Positions 1 to 7,123 are shown, counted from the first letter of the stretch. The stretch: 17,244 nucleotides of DNA from JBBPYR01 sp038199755 (GCA_038199755.1 JBBPYR010000337.1:1-17244), one strand, 5' to 3'. Notes: generated by a model from the letters alone, not told the origin. A program made the numbers and translations.

Positions 1-822
1 GCAGTGCAAGAATTTTGTGGCGGGATTCTGGGTCATCGCCATCACCTGATCGTTCACCTGATAGGGCAACATTTGCTTGATGCGCTCGCTCCATAGCTCA
101 GTCCCCTGCCCCATGGAAACCCAGACATCTGTGTAGAGAAAGTCGCAACCCTTGACGGCTGTCTCAACATCCTCTGACACGGTGAGTCTTGCGCCAGTTT
201 CTGAGGCGAGATCAAGTGCTAGCTTCATACGCTCCTCGACAGGCCAGGTTGAGCGAGGGCCAGCCAGACGCAGGTCCATACCCATCTTCATGGCACCAAT
301 CATCAGTGAATCGGCCATATTATAGCCAACATCGCCAAGGAAGCAGAAGGAGATGGCGTTGAGTGGCTTAGGGCTATGCTCTTGCATCGTGAGCAGATCG
401 GCCAGTACCTGGGTTGGATGGGCTTCATTGGTCAAGCCATTCCAGACAGGCACGCCTGCGTACCGTGCTAATTCCTCTACATCTGCCTGCGCAAAGCCGC
501 GATACTCGATGCCATCATACATACGACCAAGCACACGGGCGGTGTCTTTCATGGTTTCCTTGTAGCCAATATGCGAGCCACTCGGCCCGATGTAGGTGAC
601 ATGCGCTCCCTGATCGAAGGCGGCAACCTCAAAACCGCTGCGTGTGCGCGTGGAGTCCTTCTCGAAAATGAGCGCAATCTGCCTTCCGCGCAGCTGCTGC
701 ACCTCAGTTCTGGCATATTTTGCCGCCTTCAATTCCACGGCTAGGTGCAATAGCAACTGAATCTCCTGCGGGGAGAAGTCTTCCAATTTCAAAAAGCTTC
801 GGTTTCTTACGTTAAAACTCAT
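1..822 (-). CDS. argF: Ornithine carbamoyltransferase, C-terminus missing (off left edge)
   Basis: The enzyme transfers the carbamoyl group of carbamoyl phosphate to ornithine to make citrulline in the cytoplasm, for arginine synthesis, or the reverse in the arginine deiminase route. The 274 visible codons are open from an ATG at 822. They show the carbamoyl-phosphate motif STRTR at residues 57-61, the conserved NEAHPTQVLADL block, TDVWVSMG, and the start of the catalytic FLHC(LPA) motif, whose Cys is the last visible codon. AAGGAG at 828-833, 5 nt before the ATG, fixes the start. Only about the last 60 residues of a usual 330-residue enzyme are missing. The gene is divergent from murB. The sequence resembles both anabolic ArgF and catabolic ArcB, so the family is certain but the direction of the pathway is not. 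No ARG-box operator was recognised upstream. Confidence 0.95.
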   Translation of the reverse strand, partial: MSFNVRNRSFLKLEDFSPQEIQLLLHLAVELKAAKYARTEVQQLRGRQIALIFEKDSTRTRSGFEVAAFDQGAHVTYIGPSGSHIGYKETMKDTARVLGRMYDGIEYRGFAQADVEELARYAGVPVWNGLTNEAHPTQVLADLLTMQEHSPKPLNAISFCFLGDVGYNMADSLMIGAMKMGMDLRLAGPRSTWPVEERMKLALDLASETGARLTVSEDVETAVKGCDFLYTDVWVSMGQGTELWSERIKQMLPYQVNDQVMAMTQNPATKFLHC

Positions 823-879
823 GGTGTCTCCTTGTCTCGCATCCACTCACCTGCGAGGTGCGTGGGGTTTCATCAGAGT

Positions 880-888
880 ATTGTATCA
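880..888 (-). promoter_or_regulatory. Extended -10 promoter candidate for the carbamoyltransferase gene
   Basis: On the minus strand this reads TGATACAAT, an extended -10 element (TG-n-TACAAT). It would give a transcript start near 872 and a leader of about 50 nt before the ATG at 822. No good -35 box is visible, which is acceptable for an extended -10 promoter. The call rests on motif match and position only. Confidence 0.35.
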
Positions 889-1013
889 CTCAAGGCGGAT
901 AGCGTTCTGTGATGTATTTGAGAGCACCTGTATAGCGTTGTGATTGTTTTGTGATTTCTTTTTTGTATGCTTCTTATGGTGTAATTTGAGATAAAACAGA
1001 AAGGGTAAAATGT

Positions 1014-2042
1014 ATGACCTTCGAGAGCACCGTGGCTTATAATATGCTCCATCCTTACTTCCGGCAACGTTTGCATGTTCAGGAAGCACTCGCGCAGCAC
1101 GATTCTTTTGGTGCCGGAGGGCCAGCGGATATCTGGTTAGCCCTGAACACGCGCCAAGAATTGAGTGACCTTGTCAAATTGTGCGCGCAGCAAGATTGGC
1201 CGCTGCTGGTAGTGGGTGCTGGCTCCAATATTCTCTATGCGGATGCCGGAGTTCGTGGCATTGTCGCGAGTATTGCGCTGCAAGAATATCATATTGAAGA
1301 GCAGCCCGACGCTTCAGCACTGGTGGTTGCTGAGGCTGGCGTGCGCTGGAACAGCTTGATTGAAGGCTTAGTTACACGCAGCTGGAGTGGGCTAGAATTT
1401 GGCGTGGGCATTCCAGGCACGCTGGGCGGCGGTCTGGTGAGTAATGCTGGGGCGCATAATCAGGAATTGGGGCAGGCACTGGAATGGATTGAGGTGTTGG
1501 ATGCCCGTGGAAGTTTTGTTGAAGGCAAGGAGCCGCCTGTCTTCCCCGTGGTGGTGATTCGTCGCTACCCCCGTGAAGCTCTGGATCTGGGATACCGTTA
1601 TAGTCGTTTCCGTGAAGGACGACTCACGCATGTTGATGCACAGGGTAAGCTCGTGATTCCGGCGCGTGGCTTGATTGAACCTACCGAATTGGTGGTGACG
1701 CTGGCGTTACGTGTCCATAAGCAAGATACCGCGACCTCACATGCTCAGATCAAGAATTACGCGCAAGAGCGCAAGCAGGATGACCCGGCACAGCGACACT
1801 GCGGCTCGATTTTCAAGAACCCTCGCGGCACCACGGCCCATGCGCTAATTACGCAAGCTGGCTTAGCGGGTAAGAAGCAGGGCAATGCACAGATTTCTGA
1901 GCGGAACGCCAACTATATTGTCAATCTTGGCGATGCTACTGCGTCGGACATTGCCGCGCTTATCGTAGAAGCTCATCAGCAGGTGTTAGCCCAAAGTGGC
2001 GTCAACCTGGCTATGAATATCGAACTAGTCGGCGAGTGGTAA
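1014..2042 (+). CDS. murB: UDP-N-acetylenolpyruvoylglucosamine reductase (MurB)
   Basis: MurB reduces UDP-GlcNAc-enolpyruvate to UDP-MurNAc with NADPH and FAD, the second committed step of cytoplasmic peptidoglycan precursor synthesis. The 342 residues show the FAD-binding blocks GAGGPAD (34-40) and VGAGSNILYADAGVRG (67-82), then GLEFGVGIPGTLGGG (126-140) and SNAGAH. Catalytic positions match the family: Arg195 in YRYSRF, the proton donor Ser265 in GSIFKNP, and Glu337 in the terminal NIELVGEW. The length is normal. The ATG at 1014 is preceded by AAAGGG about 8 nt upstream; a second ATG at 1010 lies in another frame and stops at once. The gene stands alone, divergent from the carbamoyltransferase gene across a 191-nt gap. 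It is apparently outside the mur/fts cluster, as is common for murB. Confidence 0.96.
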   Translation: MTFESTVAYNMLHPYFRQRLHVQEALAQHDSFGAGGPADIWLALNTRQELSDLVKLCAQQDWPLLVVGAGSNILYADAGVRGIVASIALQEYHIEEQPDASALVVAEAGVRWNSLIEGLVTRSWSGLEFGVGIPGTLGGGLVSNAGAHNQELGQALEWIEVLDARGSFVEGKEPPVFPVVVIRRYPREALDLGYRYSRFREGRLTHVDAQGKLVIPARGLIEPTELVVTLALRVHKQDTATSHAQIKNYAQERKQDDPAQRHCGSIFKNPRGTTAHALITQAGLAGKKQGNAQISERNANYIVNLGDATASDIAALIVEAHQQVLAQSGVNLAMNIELVGEW

Positions 2043-2082
2043 AAACATTGGTGATGAGAACCACACATTGTAGTCATCCCTC

Positions 2083-2111
2083 TTGTTGAGTATATTGCTT
2101 TCTGCTACAAT
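2083..2111 (+). promoter_or_regulatory. Sigma-70 type promoter upstream of the split-frame locus
   Basis: TTGTTG (2083-2088), a 17-nt spacer and TACAAT (2106-2111), with an extended TG at 2103-2104. The predicted transcript start near 2118 lies before the ATG pair at 2150. This means that the TTG at 2083, the formal start of the longer open frame, is part of a promoter and not a start codon. Confidence 0.5.
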
Positions 2112-2149
2112 AGCGCGAAAGAGTAAACTGTGGGTAAGTGGGAAGGGGG

Positions 2150-2245
2150 ATGATGATTCTTATTCTGTATACGCTAGCATGGGGAATAGCTATTCCGATT
2201 GTCTTTTGTGTTTTTCAGCTGTTCAAGCGGTATGTGAAGCAGTAG
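2150..2245 (+). CDS. Small membrane-anchor ORF (31 codons), possible 5' part of a frameshifted gene
   Basis: Two adjacent ATGs at 2150 and 2153 follow the purine block GGAAGGGGG at 2141-2149. The first ATG directly abuts that block and the second is better spaced. The peptide is a single hydrophobic helix (ILILYTLAWGIAIPIVFCVF) followed by a basic end (FKRYVKQ) and a TAG at 2243. This is the shape of a signal anchor or of a tiny membrane protein. The longer downstream frame begins 5 nt after the stop in a different phase. A T5 run at 2211-2215 lies inside the helix codons and could be where the frame was lost or where a sequencing indel sits. Either a separate small protein or the N-terminus of the next ORF; family not recognised. 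Confidence 0.4.
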   Translation: MMILILYTLAWGIAIPIVFCVFQLFKRYVKQ

Positions 2246-2250
2246 CTTAT

Positions 2251-2667
2251 ATGTTACGACTGTCACCCGATATGACTATGAGTTTTAACGCGAAAACTGA
2301 CCAGGTTATCGTTGATGAAACGGCGACAGTAAAAGAAACTTGGGGATCAGTCATAGCTGGTGGAGTCACAACACTTTCCATAGATAATAGTACAGGACTC
2401 ATAACAAGTATCAAATATGTGTCGCCAGACGGATCAGACTATACTGTAACGCTGAATGCAACTGAGACACCTACCATAGTAAAGGTAAACCAAAAAACAA
2501 ATGGATCATATCAGATGAACTACGATACGAATAACACCCAATTATGGCGTTCCTTTGTACAAGTCTACGCAGGAAAAAACGAAACGGGAGTGTTAACGGA
2601 GAAGCTTTTCAGGCTTATGGTGTTGTGTTCCGGGCGAGAATTTCTAATTTGCCGACGCCACTGGTGA
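2251..2667 (+). CDS. Hypothetical protein, beta-rich, N-terminus uncertain
   Basis: Not recognised. From Met at 2251 the frame gives about 138 residues rich in Thr, Ser, Asn, Asp and Val (for example TLSIDNSTGLITSIKYVS and VTLNATETPTIVKVNQK), a composition typical of secreted beta-sheet domains. The frame is open back to 2083, but a promoter occupies 2083-2111. No Shine-Dalgarno precedes 2251, so translation may depend on reinitiation after, or a shift from, the anchor ORF at 2150-2245. The last 53 nt overlap the 3' end of the convergent anti-sigma gene, and the C-terminal residues there (CSGREFLICRRHW) look unlike the rest, so the true end may also be disturbed. Base use is more A-rich than in flanking genes, hinting at foreign origin or decay. 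Confidence 0.4.
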   Translation: MLRLSPDMTMSFNAKTDQVIVDETATVKETWGSVIAGGVTTLSIDNSTGLITSIKYVSPDGSDYTVTLNATETPTIVKVNQKTNGSYQMNYDTNNTQLWRSFVQVYAGKNETGVLTEKLFRLMVLCSGREFLICRRHW

Positions 2668-3877
2668 TGCTCAAGATGAGGATGCGCCCATCAGCAAGCC
2701 AGAGAGGATAGGCTGCGTTTATGGTAGGAAAGGTGATGTGCGGACCATGCAACACATGTGCGGCGAGAACGCCGCCGTCACTATACGCCAGTACGTTACT
2801 GTCAGGGGACCAACTCCAGCCGAGTAATGTATGCTGGGGAGCAATCGTAACTACCTCTTGCTGCTTTACGAGGTCAAGCGTGTGGAGCATGGTTGGGGCT
2901 GGTGAGACAATTTGTTCATAGGTAAGATAGCGTCCATTAGGCGAAAAGACAACATTACCAATGGCGGCATGGTCTGCCAAGGGTAATGCATGCACGTGGT
3001 GTGTATTGCTGTCCATAATGTAGATAGCATCACCAGTTTGATCGCCCAGTTTTGACGAAGGGGTGGGTGCTGTAGTGGTTATGAATGCAAGCTCTCGTCC
3101 ATCAGGCGACGACACTAATCGTTGTACAGGTGATGCAATTGGTAGCGCTGCGATCAGCTGAGATGTTTGCCCTTTGAGAGGCGTCGTACTCCACAGATTT
3201 GTGACGCCATTCTCTTGTGTGACGTAGACAATCTCTTGGTTCGAGGTTGGCGACCAACTCGCCGCGAGTGCTGCATGACCGAGTGTGTCCATATATTGCC
3301 CTGTATGAACAAGGGCGAGGAGTGGTTCTATGACCCCCGCTGGAGCAATGGTTGTCACCAACGCTGAACCATCGGGTGCCCAGGCAACATCACGCGCATA
3401 GCGCATCGCCAGCAGATTGCTGCCTGCTGGATCACTCACATCTGCGGTATACATGACACCTTGCGCTTGTGCCGACTGATACACTAGATGATGCTGTGTA
3501 GGATCGAGCGAGACAAGCTGTCCCCCATTGGCTAATGCGGCAGGAGTGCTTAACGTGGTACTTACGATATAATGGATTGTGGCTGTTAGAGGAGGACGTG
3601 GTACGACAGATGAAAAGAGAAATACCGCTATTGAAAGAATAACCACAAGTGCTGCTATCAACACACGTGTTGATGCTGAAAAAAGGGTGCGTTGAGAGCG
3701 TGTTTCTACACGCCGGATCACACGTTCGCGCTGTGCCGGTGTAAATTGCACCTGTGCCGCCTGCTTCTGAAATACATTGGTAATACGTGTCTCAAGCATC
3801 GTCTCACCATCCTCTGCTTGCGGACTGTGAAGGTGGAAGGGTGATTGGGAGTCTACGCCATCGTGTTCATTCATCAC
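2615..3877 (-). CDS. Probable anti-sigma factor: one TM helix and an extracytoplasmic PD40/WD40-like propeller
   Basis: The product probably holds the ECF sigma factor encoded just upstream at the membrane and senses an outside signal. Residues 1-70 are cytoplasmic and charged, residues 72-92 form one transmembrane helix, and the rest is outside. Six propeller motifs of the form (A/S)WSPDG-LAY are visible near residues 163-174, 205-218, 254-266, 308-320, 353-366 and 390-402. The cytoplasmic part lacks an obvious HxxxCxxC zinc anti-sigma motif, so the anti-sigma role is inferred from topology and gene order. The start is either GTG at 3877 (overlapping the sigma stop) or ATG at 3874 within TGATG; GAGGAG lies just upstream, so the two genes are translationally coupled. 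The 3' end overlaps a convergent hypothetical ORF. Confidence 0.75.
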   Translation of the reverse strand: MMNEHDGVDSQSPFHLHSPQAEDGETMLETRITNVFQKQAAQVQFTPAQRERVIRRVETRSQRTLFSASTRVLIAALVVILSIAVFLFSSVVPRPPLTATIHYIVSTTLSTPAALANGGQLVSLDPTQHHLVYQSAQAQGVMYTADVSDPAGSNLLAMRYARDVAWAPDGSALVTTIAPAGVIEPLLALVHTGQYMDTLGHAALAASWSPTSNQEIVYVTQENGVTNLWSTTPLKGQTSQLIAALPIASPVQRLVSSPDGRELAFITTTAPTPSSKLGDQTGDAIYIMDSNTHHVHALPLADHAAIGNVVFSPNGRYLTYEQIVSPAPTMLHTLDLVKQQEVVTIAPQHTLLGWSWSPDSNVLAYSDGGVLAAHVLHGPHITFPTINAAYPLWLADGRILILSITSGVGKLEILARNTTP

Positions 3878-4599
3878 GCTTCTCCTCGATGCATACTGAT
3901 ACGCGTAGTGACGCCTTCATGGGTCAATGCTGCGTTCTGTTTTCCTGCTAACTCAATCCGTAAAGCGCGCCGTGTCTTCTCCAATGCTGCTTGCAGACGT
4001 TTACGGAGGGTGTTTTCGGCAACACCAAGCATAGTGGCTATCTCTGGCATCGTCATACGATGATAATAGAAGAGAACAAGTACGACACGCTGATCTAGCG
4101 GTAAGTGTGCTATCGCTTGCTCAACGTCTAGCCGATCTTCCAGGCGTCCTCGTGCAAAATCCGCGCTTTGAATCGAGTCATCGATAGCCGTTTGGATAAA
4201 TCGTTCACGCAAGAGTGCTGCTTTCCTAGCCCATTGTCGTTTGAGGCTGACCGACTGGTTGACAACAATTTTCAATAACCAGGCACGTAAAAATGCCGGT
4301 TCACGTAGTTTTGCCATATTCTTCCAAGCAAGGATAAGCGAGTCTTGTACAATATCTTTGGCAGCCTCTTCATCTTGTACAAGAAGGTAGGCAGTACGCA
4401 AGAGCAGATTGCCATACTGGTCAGCAATCATGGCGAATGCACGTTCATCCCCTCTCAGACAACGCGCCACGAGCTCTGCCTGCCAAAGCCCATCGCTCTG
4501 CTCTGTTTCAGTATCCTTGTGTGTACTGCTTTGACCCTGCTCGGAGGCTGGTATCTCTGCGTTGATAGCCATACCTACTTCTGGTATTTCTTGTGACAC
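3874..4599 (-). CDS. ECF-family RNA polymerase sigma factor (sigma-70 family)
   Basis: Directs RNA polymerase to a specific promoter set. The 241 residues contain an extended polar N-terminus (1-40), region 2 (about 44-115, with AFAMIADQYGNLL, EEAAKDIVQDSLILAWKNM and FLRAWLLKIVVNQ), and region 4 (about 158-212, with LPLDQRVVLVLFYYHRM and the helix-turn-helix MPEIATMLGVAENTLRKRL). A C-terminal tail of some 28 residues follows. There is no region 1 or 3, as expected for an ECF factor. The start is a GTG at 4599; an internal ATG at residue 10 is the alternative that would remove the first nine residues. The downstream membrane propeller protein is coupled to it, which suggests a sigma/anti-sigma pair. 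The divergently transcribed surface protein and sortase genes are reasonable targets, but this is inferred from position only. Confidence 0.93.
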   Translation of the reverse strand: MSQEIPEVGMAINAEIPASEQGQSSTHKDTETEQSDGLWQAELVARCLRGDERAFAMIADQYGNLLLRTAYLLVQDEEAAKDIVQDSLILAWKNMAKLREPAFLRAWLLKIVVNQSVSLKRQWARKAALLRERFIQTAIDDSIQSADFARGRLEDRLDVEQAIAHLPLDQRVVLVLFYYHRMTMPEIATMLGVAENTLRKRLQAALEKTRRALRIELAGKQNAALTHEGVTTRISMHRGEA

Positions 4600-4642
4600 A
4601 TCCCGTACCTCTCATGAAAAAAATATAAAGCTAAGTGAGAGT

Positions 4643-4681
4643 TCTTTGACCTGTTACAAATAGTCATATTGAGGTCAAAGA
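4643..4681. repeat. 10-bp perfect inverted repeat (TCTTTGACCT / AGGTCAAAGA)
   Basis: The arms at 4643-4652 and 4672-4681 are exact reverse complements, separated by 19 nt. The dyad lies about 45 nt upstream of the sigma gene start. It contains TTTGACC on both strands, which could be divergent -35-like elements or an operator. Confidence 0.55.
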
Positions 4682-4826
4682 TGGTGTTTTCGTCGTCTCT
4701 TTATCACTACTTTGACGAGATATTTTTAGAAAAAGGGTAAAAAGGGTACTGAGTGTTACTACTTTTGTCTAAAGTCAGCGTCTCTATGTCAGAACAGCAT
4801 CGATGCACGTTCGTCTTACACCTTTA

Positions 4827-4858
4827 GAGAGTGCTACTGCAAGATACAGAGCACTCTC
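4827..4858. repeat. 9-bp perfect inverted repeat (GAGAGTGCT / AGCACTCTC)
   Basis: The arms at 4827-4835 and 4850-4858 are exact reverse complements with a 14-nt loop. The repeat lies about 130 nt upstream of the surface-protein start, so it could be a leader hairpin or an operator. It is not followed by a T run, so it is not a classical terminator. Confidence 0.5.
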
Positions 4859-4985
4859 ACCTCATCCTCTTTTCACGTTCCCTGCTCGTTCTTGCACATA
4901 TGTAAGTGGCCTTTACATGTGTATGAGGATAGGGCAACGAGAGAACAGGATGTCTTGTTCTATATACATAGGGAGACAATCACCC

Positions 4986-5840
4986 ATGCGTGTGAAACAT
5001 ACTTTCGCAATGTTTGTACACCGTAGCACATTACTGCTCGGATTACTCTCACTTCTGGCCTGTATGGTCCTACCATTCACCCCAGCCTCTGCCGCGTCTG
5101 CCGCTGATATGGCATTTGTACGCGTGGTGCATGCCGCACCAGGAGCAGGAACCGTAGACGTATTTGTCGATGGTGCAAAACTTCTGCCAGGATTTACCTT
5201 TGGTACCGTAACAGGCTATGTGCCAGTCCCCGCTGGGGCACACAAAATCCAAGTTGCCCCTGCTGGCAAGGGCATTGGTGCTTCCGTGATTACGCAAACC
5301 GTCACGGTGAACGCTGGTATTCCTTACACCGTTGCGGCACTTGGCACTGCTGCCAGTGGCTTCTCGTTGGCAGCTTTTGGCGACAACAACCTCGTCTCTG
5401 GCAACATGGCGAGGGTTCGTGTCTACCATCTTTCGCCTGATGCAGGTCCAGTTGATGTTGCTGCTGGTGGCAACACGGTTATCCGTGGCTTGACCTACAC
5501 CAACGCGAGTGGCTATCTCTCGGTTCCTGGTGGGGCGTATACCTTCAAGGTTACCGCGACACAGGCCGGGGCAACGGTTCCTGTTGCCGCGACACTCACG
5601 GGTGGCATGATCTATAGCGTCTTCGCTGTTGGCCAGCTCAAGGGGACTCCCGCACTCGCCTTTAAGATCGGTGCCGTTGCAGGTGTGCCAGGTATGCCGG
5701 GCACGGGCAGTGACCCACGCCCTGTCACGCATGGAGGGAGCAGCAATCCCTTGATGCCGTGGTTCTTTGGCGCGCTTGCTCTCTTCCTCTTTGGCTCTAG
5801 CATGGTAGCGCGTCGCTTCGCGCTTGCTCACCAGAAATAG
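4986..5840 (+). CDS. Cell-surface protein with two DUF4397 domains and a C-terminal sorting-like tail
   Basis: A probable exported wall- or membrane-anchored protein. From the ATG at 4986 (GGGAG at 4971-4975) the 284 residues begin with a signal peptide, a basic MRVKH then a hydrophobic core, with cleavage likely after ASA near residue 36 or 39. Two DUF4397 repeats follow, about 42-135 (FVRVVHAAPGAGTVDVFVDG) and 141-225 (ARVRVYHLSPDAGPVDV). The C-terminus has MPGTG at 237-241, a 17-residue linker, a hydrophobic helix at about 258-275 and a basic end RRFALAHQK. MPGTG is a plausible variant of the LPXTG sortase signal, and a sortase gene follows 120 nt downstream. The open frame extends upstream to 4803, but those residues do not look like an export signal. 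DUF4397 has no established biochemical function. Confidence 0.85.
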   Translation: MRVKHTFAMFVHRSTLLLGLLSLLACMVLPFTPASAASAADMAFVRVVHAAPGAGTVDVFVDGAKLLPGFTFGTVTGYVPVPAGAHKIQVAPAGKGIGASVITQTVTVNAGIPYTVAALGTAASGFSLAAFGDNNLVSGNMARVRVYHLSPDAGPVDVAAGGNTVIRGLTYTNASGYLSVPGGAYTFKVTATQAGATVPVAATLTGGMIYSVFAVGQLKGTPALAFKIGAVAGVPGMPGTGSDPRPVTHGGSSNPLMPWFFGALALFLFGSSMVARRFALAHQK

Positions 5841-5878
5841 TGTAGCACTGCTAGGTGCTGATGTTTTGTAGGGATTGA

Positions 5879-5919
5879 AGCACGTCCTTGTTGGCGGTTG
5901 AACGTTCATAGGACGTGCT
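5879..5919. repeat. 10-bp perfect inverted repeat (AGCACGTCCT / AGGACGTGCT)
   Basis: The arms at 5879-5888 and 5910-5919 are exact reverse complements with a 21-nt loop, in the 120-nt gap between the surface-protein and sortase genes. There is no T run after it. It could be an attenuating hairpin, an RNA-processing site or an operator ahead of the sortase. Confidence 0.5.
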
Positions 5920-5960
5920 ACAGTCCGTACAGGCGAGATAGATATAAGGACCTTTCTGCT

Positions 5961-6599
5961 ATGCGCTCCATCTCGAGATTTTTCATGTGCTCGTTCGTAC
6001 TCTTGTTGCTTTTGCTTACAGGGTGCGGAACTTCTTCGCAGGCAACGACGGCAGCCGCGAAGAAGCCGTTAGCGATACACAAGCCAAGCCCAACGCCTAC
6101 GAAGACGATCCCAACCCTCGTCGTATCGCCCGTTGTGACGGTCTCAGCGGCGGTCCCGACACGTCTTATTATTCCCAGTATCAACGTCAATGCGCCTGTG
6201 GAGAATGTGAATATCCAATCCAATGGCGATCTGGGGACACCACAACACAATCAGTGGGACGGTGTCGGCTGGTATAGGAATGGTACGCGCCCCGGAGAGG
6301 CTGGAAGCGCAGTCATTGATGGACATCTAGATCGTCCAGGTGGCTACCCTGCCGTATTTTGGGACCTAAAGAAAGTACAGGTGGGTGAGACAATCATGGT
6401 GATGGACGCAACGGGGAAAATATTGCGCTTCCGTGTCACGCGTACAGCCTCGTATGCTCCACAAGAGGCACCGGTGCAAGAGATTTTTGGAGATACGGGA
6501 GGGAAGTATCTCAACCTGATTACCTGTGCAGGTACCTGGATTCCTAGTCAAAAGCAAACAACCCTACGCCTCGTAGTCTATTCCACACTCGTGCGGTAA
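5961..6599 (+). CDS. Sortase, class F-like, with a lipoprotein-type signal
   Basis: A transpeptidase that cleaves a sorting motif and attaches surface proteins outside the membrane. From the ATG at 5961 (AAGGA at 5946-5950) the 212 residues carry a signal with hydrophobic core L14-L19 ending in LTGC at 19-22, a lipobox, so the enzyme may be lipid-anchored at Cys22 instead of held by an uncleaved helix. A Pro/Thr-rich linker (about 35-65) leads to the sortase barrel. The catalytic triad is visible: His122 in AVIDGHLD, Cys189 in LNLITCAG and Arg203 in TTLRLVVYS. PAVFWDLKKVQVGETI is typical of class F/class E-like enzymes. The neighbouring DUF4397 protein is the obvious substrate. The upstream ATG at 5898 would place charged residues before the signal and is less likely. 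The 3' end overlaps the convergent gene by 22 nt. Confidence 0.9.
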   Translation: MRSISRFFMCSFVLLLLLLTGCGTSSQATTAAAKKPLAIHKPSPTPTKTIPTLVVSPVVTVSAAVPTRLIIPSINVNAPVENVNIQSNGDLGTPQHNQWDGVGWYRNGTRPGEAGSAVIDGHLDRPGGYPAVFWDLKKVQVGETIMVMDATGKILRFRVTRTASYAPQEAPVQEIFGDTGGKYLNLITCAGTWIPSQKQTTLRLVVYSTLVR

Positions 6600-7123
6600 A
6601 GATTTTCACCTTCAAGGGTTCGTACCCCATTATCACCAATAAATTGCAACCATGATGGAGCATTCATCTTTCCGTTCACCTGGAAAGCGGTCAATTTTCT
6701 ACCTTTCAGTTCAAAATCTGCACTATCATAGAGGCCCCGCCATACGGGTTGATCAGAGACATAGGGTCGCCCCTCGTACATGTAGCGACACGTAAGATAG
6801 TACCACGGCTGTCCATTGGAGAGGTGCTCCAAGTGACGTTCGGTCACAGAACCTTGGACGGTGATTCCGTGAAGACGTAACAGTCGATACTTGCGCCAAA
6901 AGAAGAAGCATGGTCTCAGGAGGATGCAAGCAACGATGAGCGGAACAAGATCGGAGAAGTTTTGCCAATCCTTCTGTGCTATACTGTTCCTTTGTACAGC
7001 CGAGAGCAGAAACGCGAAGGTGCCAGAACAAAGGCGTTCCATACAGCGGAATCGAGATAGAGCGTGGTTGAAAGATCCGGCTGGCACTATTCTAGCGATA
7101 TGAGAGGGAGTATACATCAGCAT
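6578..7123 (-). CDS. Small membrane protein, DUF3592-like
   Basis: A hydrophobic helix at about residues 57-77 (LVPLIVACILLRPCFFFW) is followed by a soluble part with the pattern HGITVQGSVTERHLEH...YYLTCRYMYEGRPYVSDQPV, which resembles DUF3592 membrane-associated proteins. That family has no firm function. The start is uncertain. The ATG at 7123 abuts the uvrA-like start on the other strand and has no Shine-Dalgarno. The internal ATG at 7042 (residue 28) would leave about 80 nt for divergent promoters but also lacks one. The first 45 residues are not typical of the family, which favours a later start. The 3' end overlaps the sortase gene tail-to-tail by 22 nt. Confidence 0.6.
   Translation of the reverse strand: MLMYTPSHIARIVPAGSFNHALSRFRCMERLCSGTFAFLLSAVQRNSIAQKDWQNFSDLVPLIVACILLRPCFFFWRKYRLLRLHGITVQGSVTERHLEHLSNGQPWYYLTCRYMYEGRPYVSDQPVWRGLYDSADFELKGRKLTAFQVNGKMNAPSWLQFIGDNGVRTLEGENLYRTSVE

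Larger units (their letters stand above)
4600..4985. other. Divergent regulatory region between the sigma gene and the surface-protein gene
   Basis: 386 nt without a convincing gene. It contains two long inverted repeats (4643-4681 and 4827-4858). CTTTGAC occurs as a half-site at 4644, inverted within 4674-4680, and again as CTTTGACG at 4710. The open frame running from 4803 into the surface-protein gene lacks signal-peptide logic before 4986, so that part is treated as leader. No standard -35/-10 pair was convincing, which fits control by an ECF sigma factor but does not prove it. Confidence 0.45.

Noticed and set aside
353..599. Two short plus-strand frames opposite the carbamoyltransferase gene
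   Set aside because: The minus strand encodes an unmistakable ornithine carbamoyltransferase through this region.
2583..2711. Possible third-frame continuation (NGSVNGEAFQAYGVVF...) of the hypothetical locus
   Set aside because: Most of it lies opposite the anti-sigma gene, and shadows of real genes often look protein-like. Only the first ten residues are outside that overlap.
5070..5909. Long minus-strand open frame (279 codons) opposite the surface-protein gene
   Set aside because: It mirrors the DUF4397 coding sequence, has no family motifs and a composition rich in Arg, Asn and Cys typical of an antisense shadow. The plus strand has a signal peptide and two domains.
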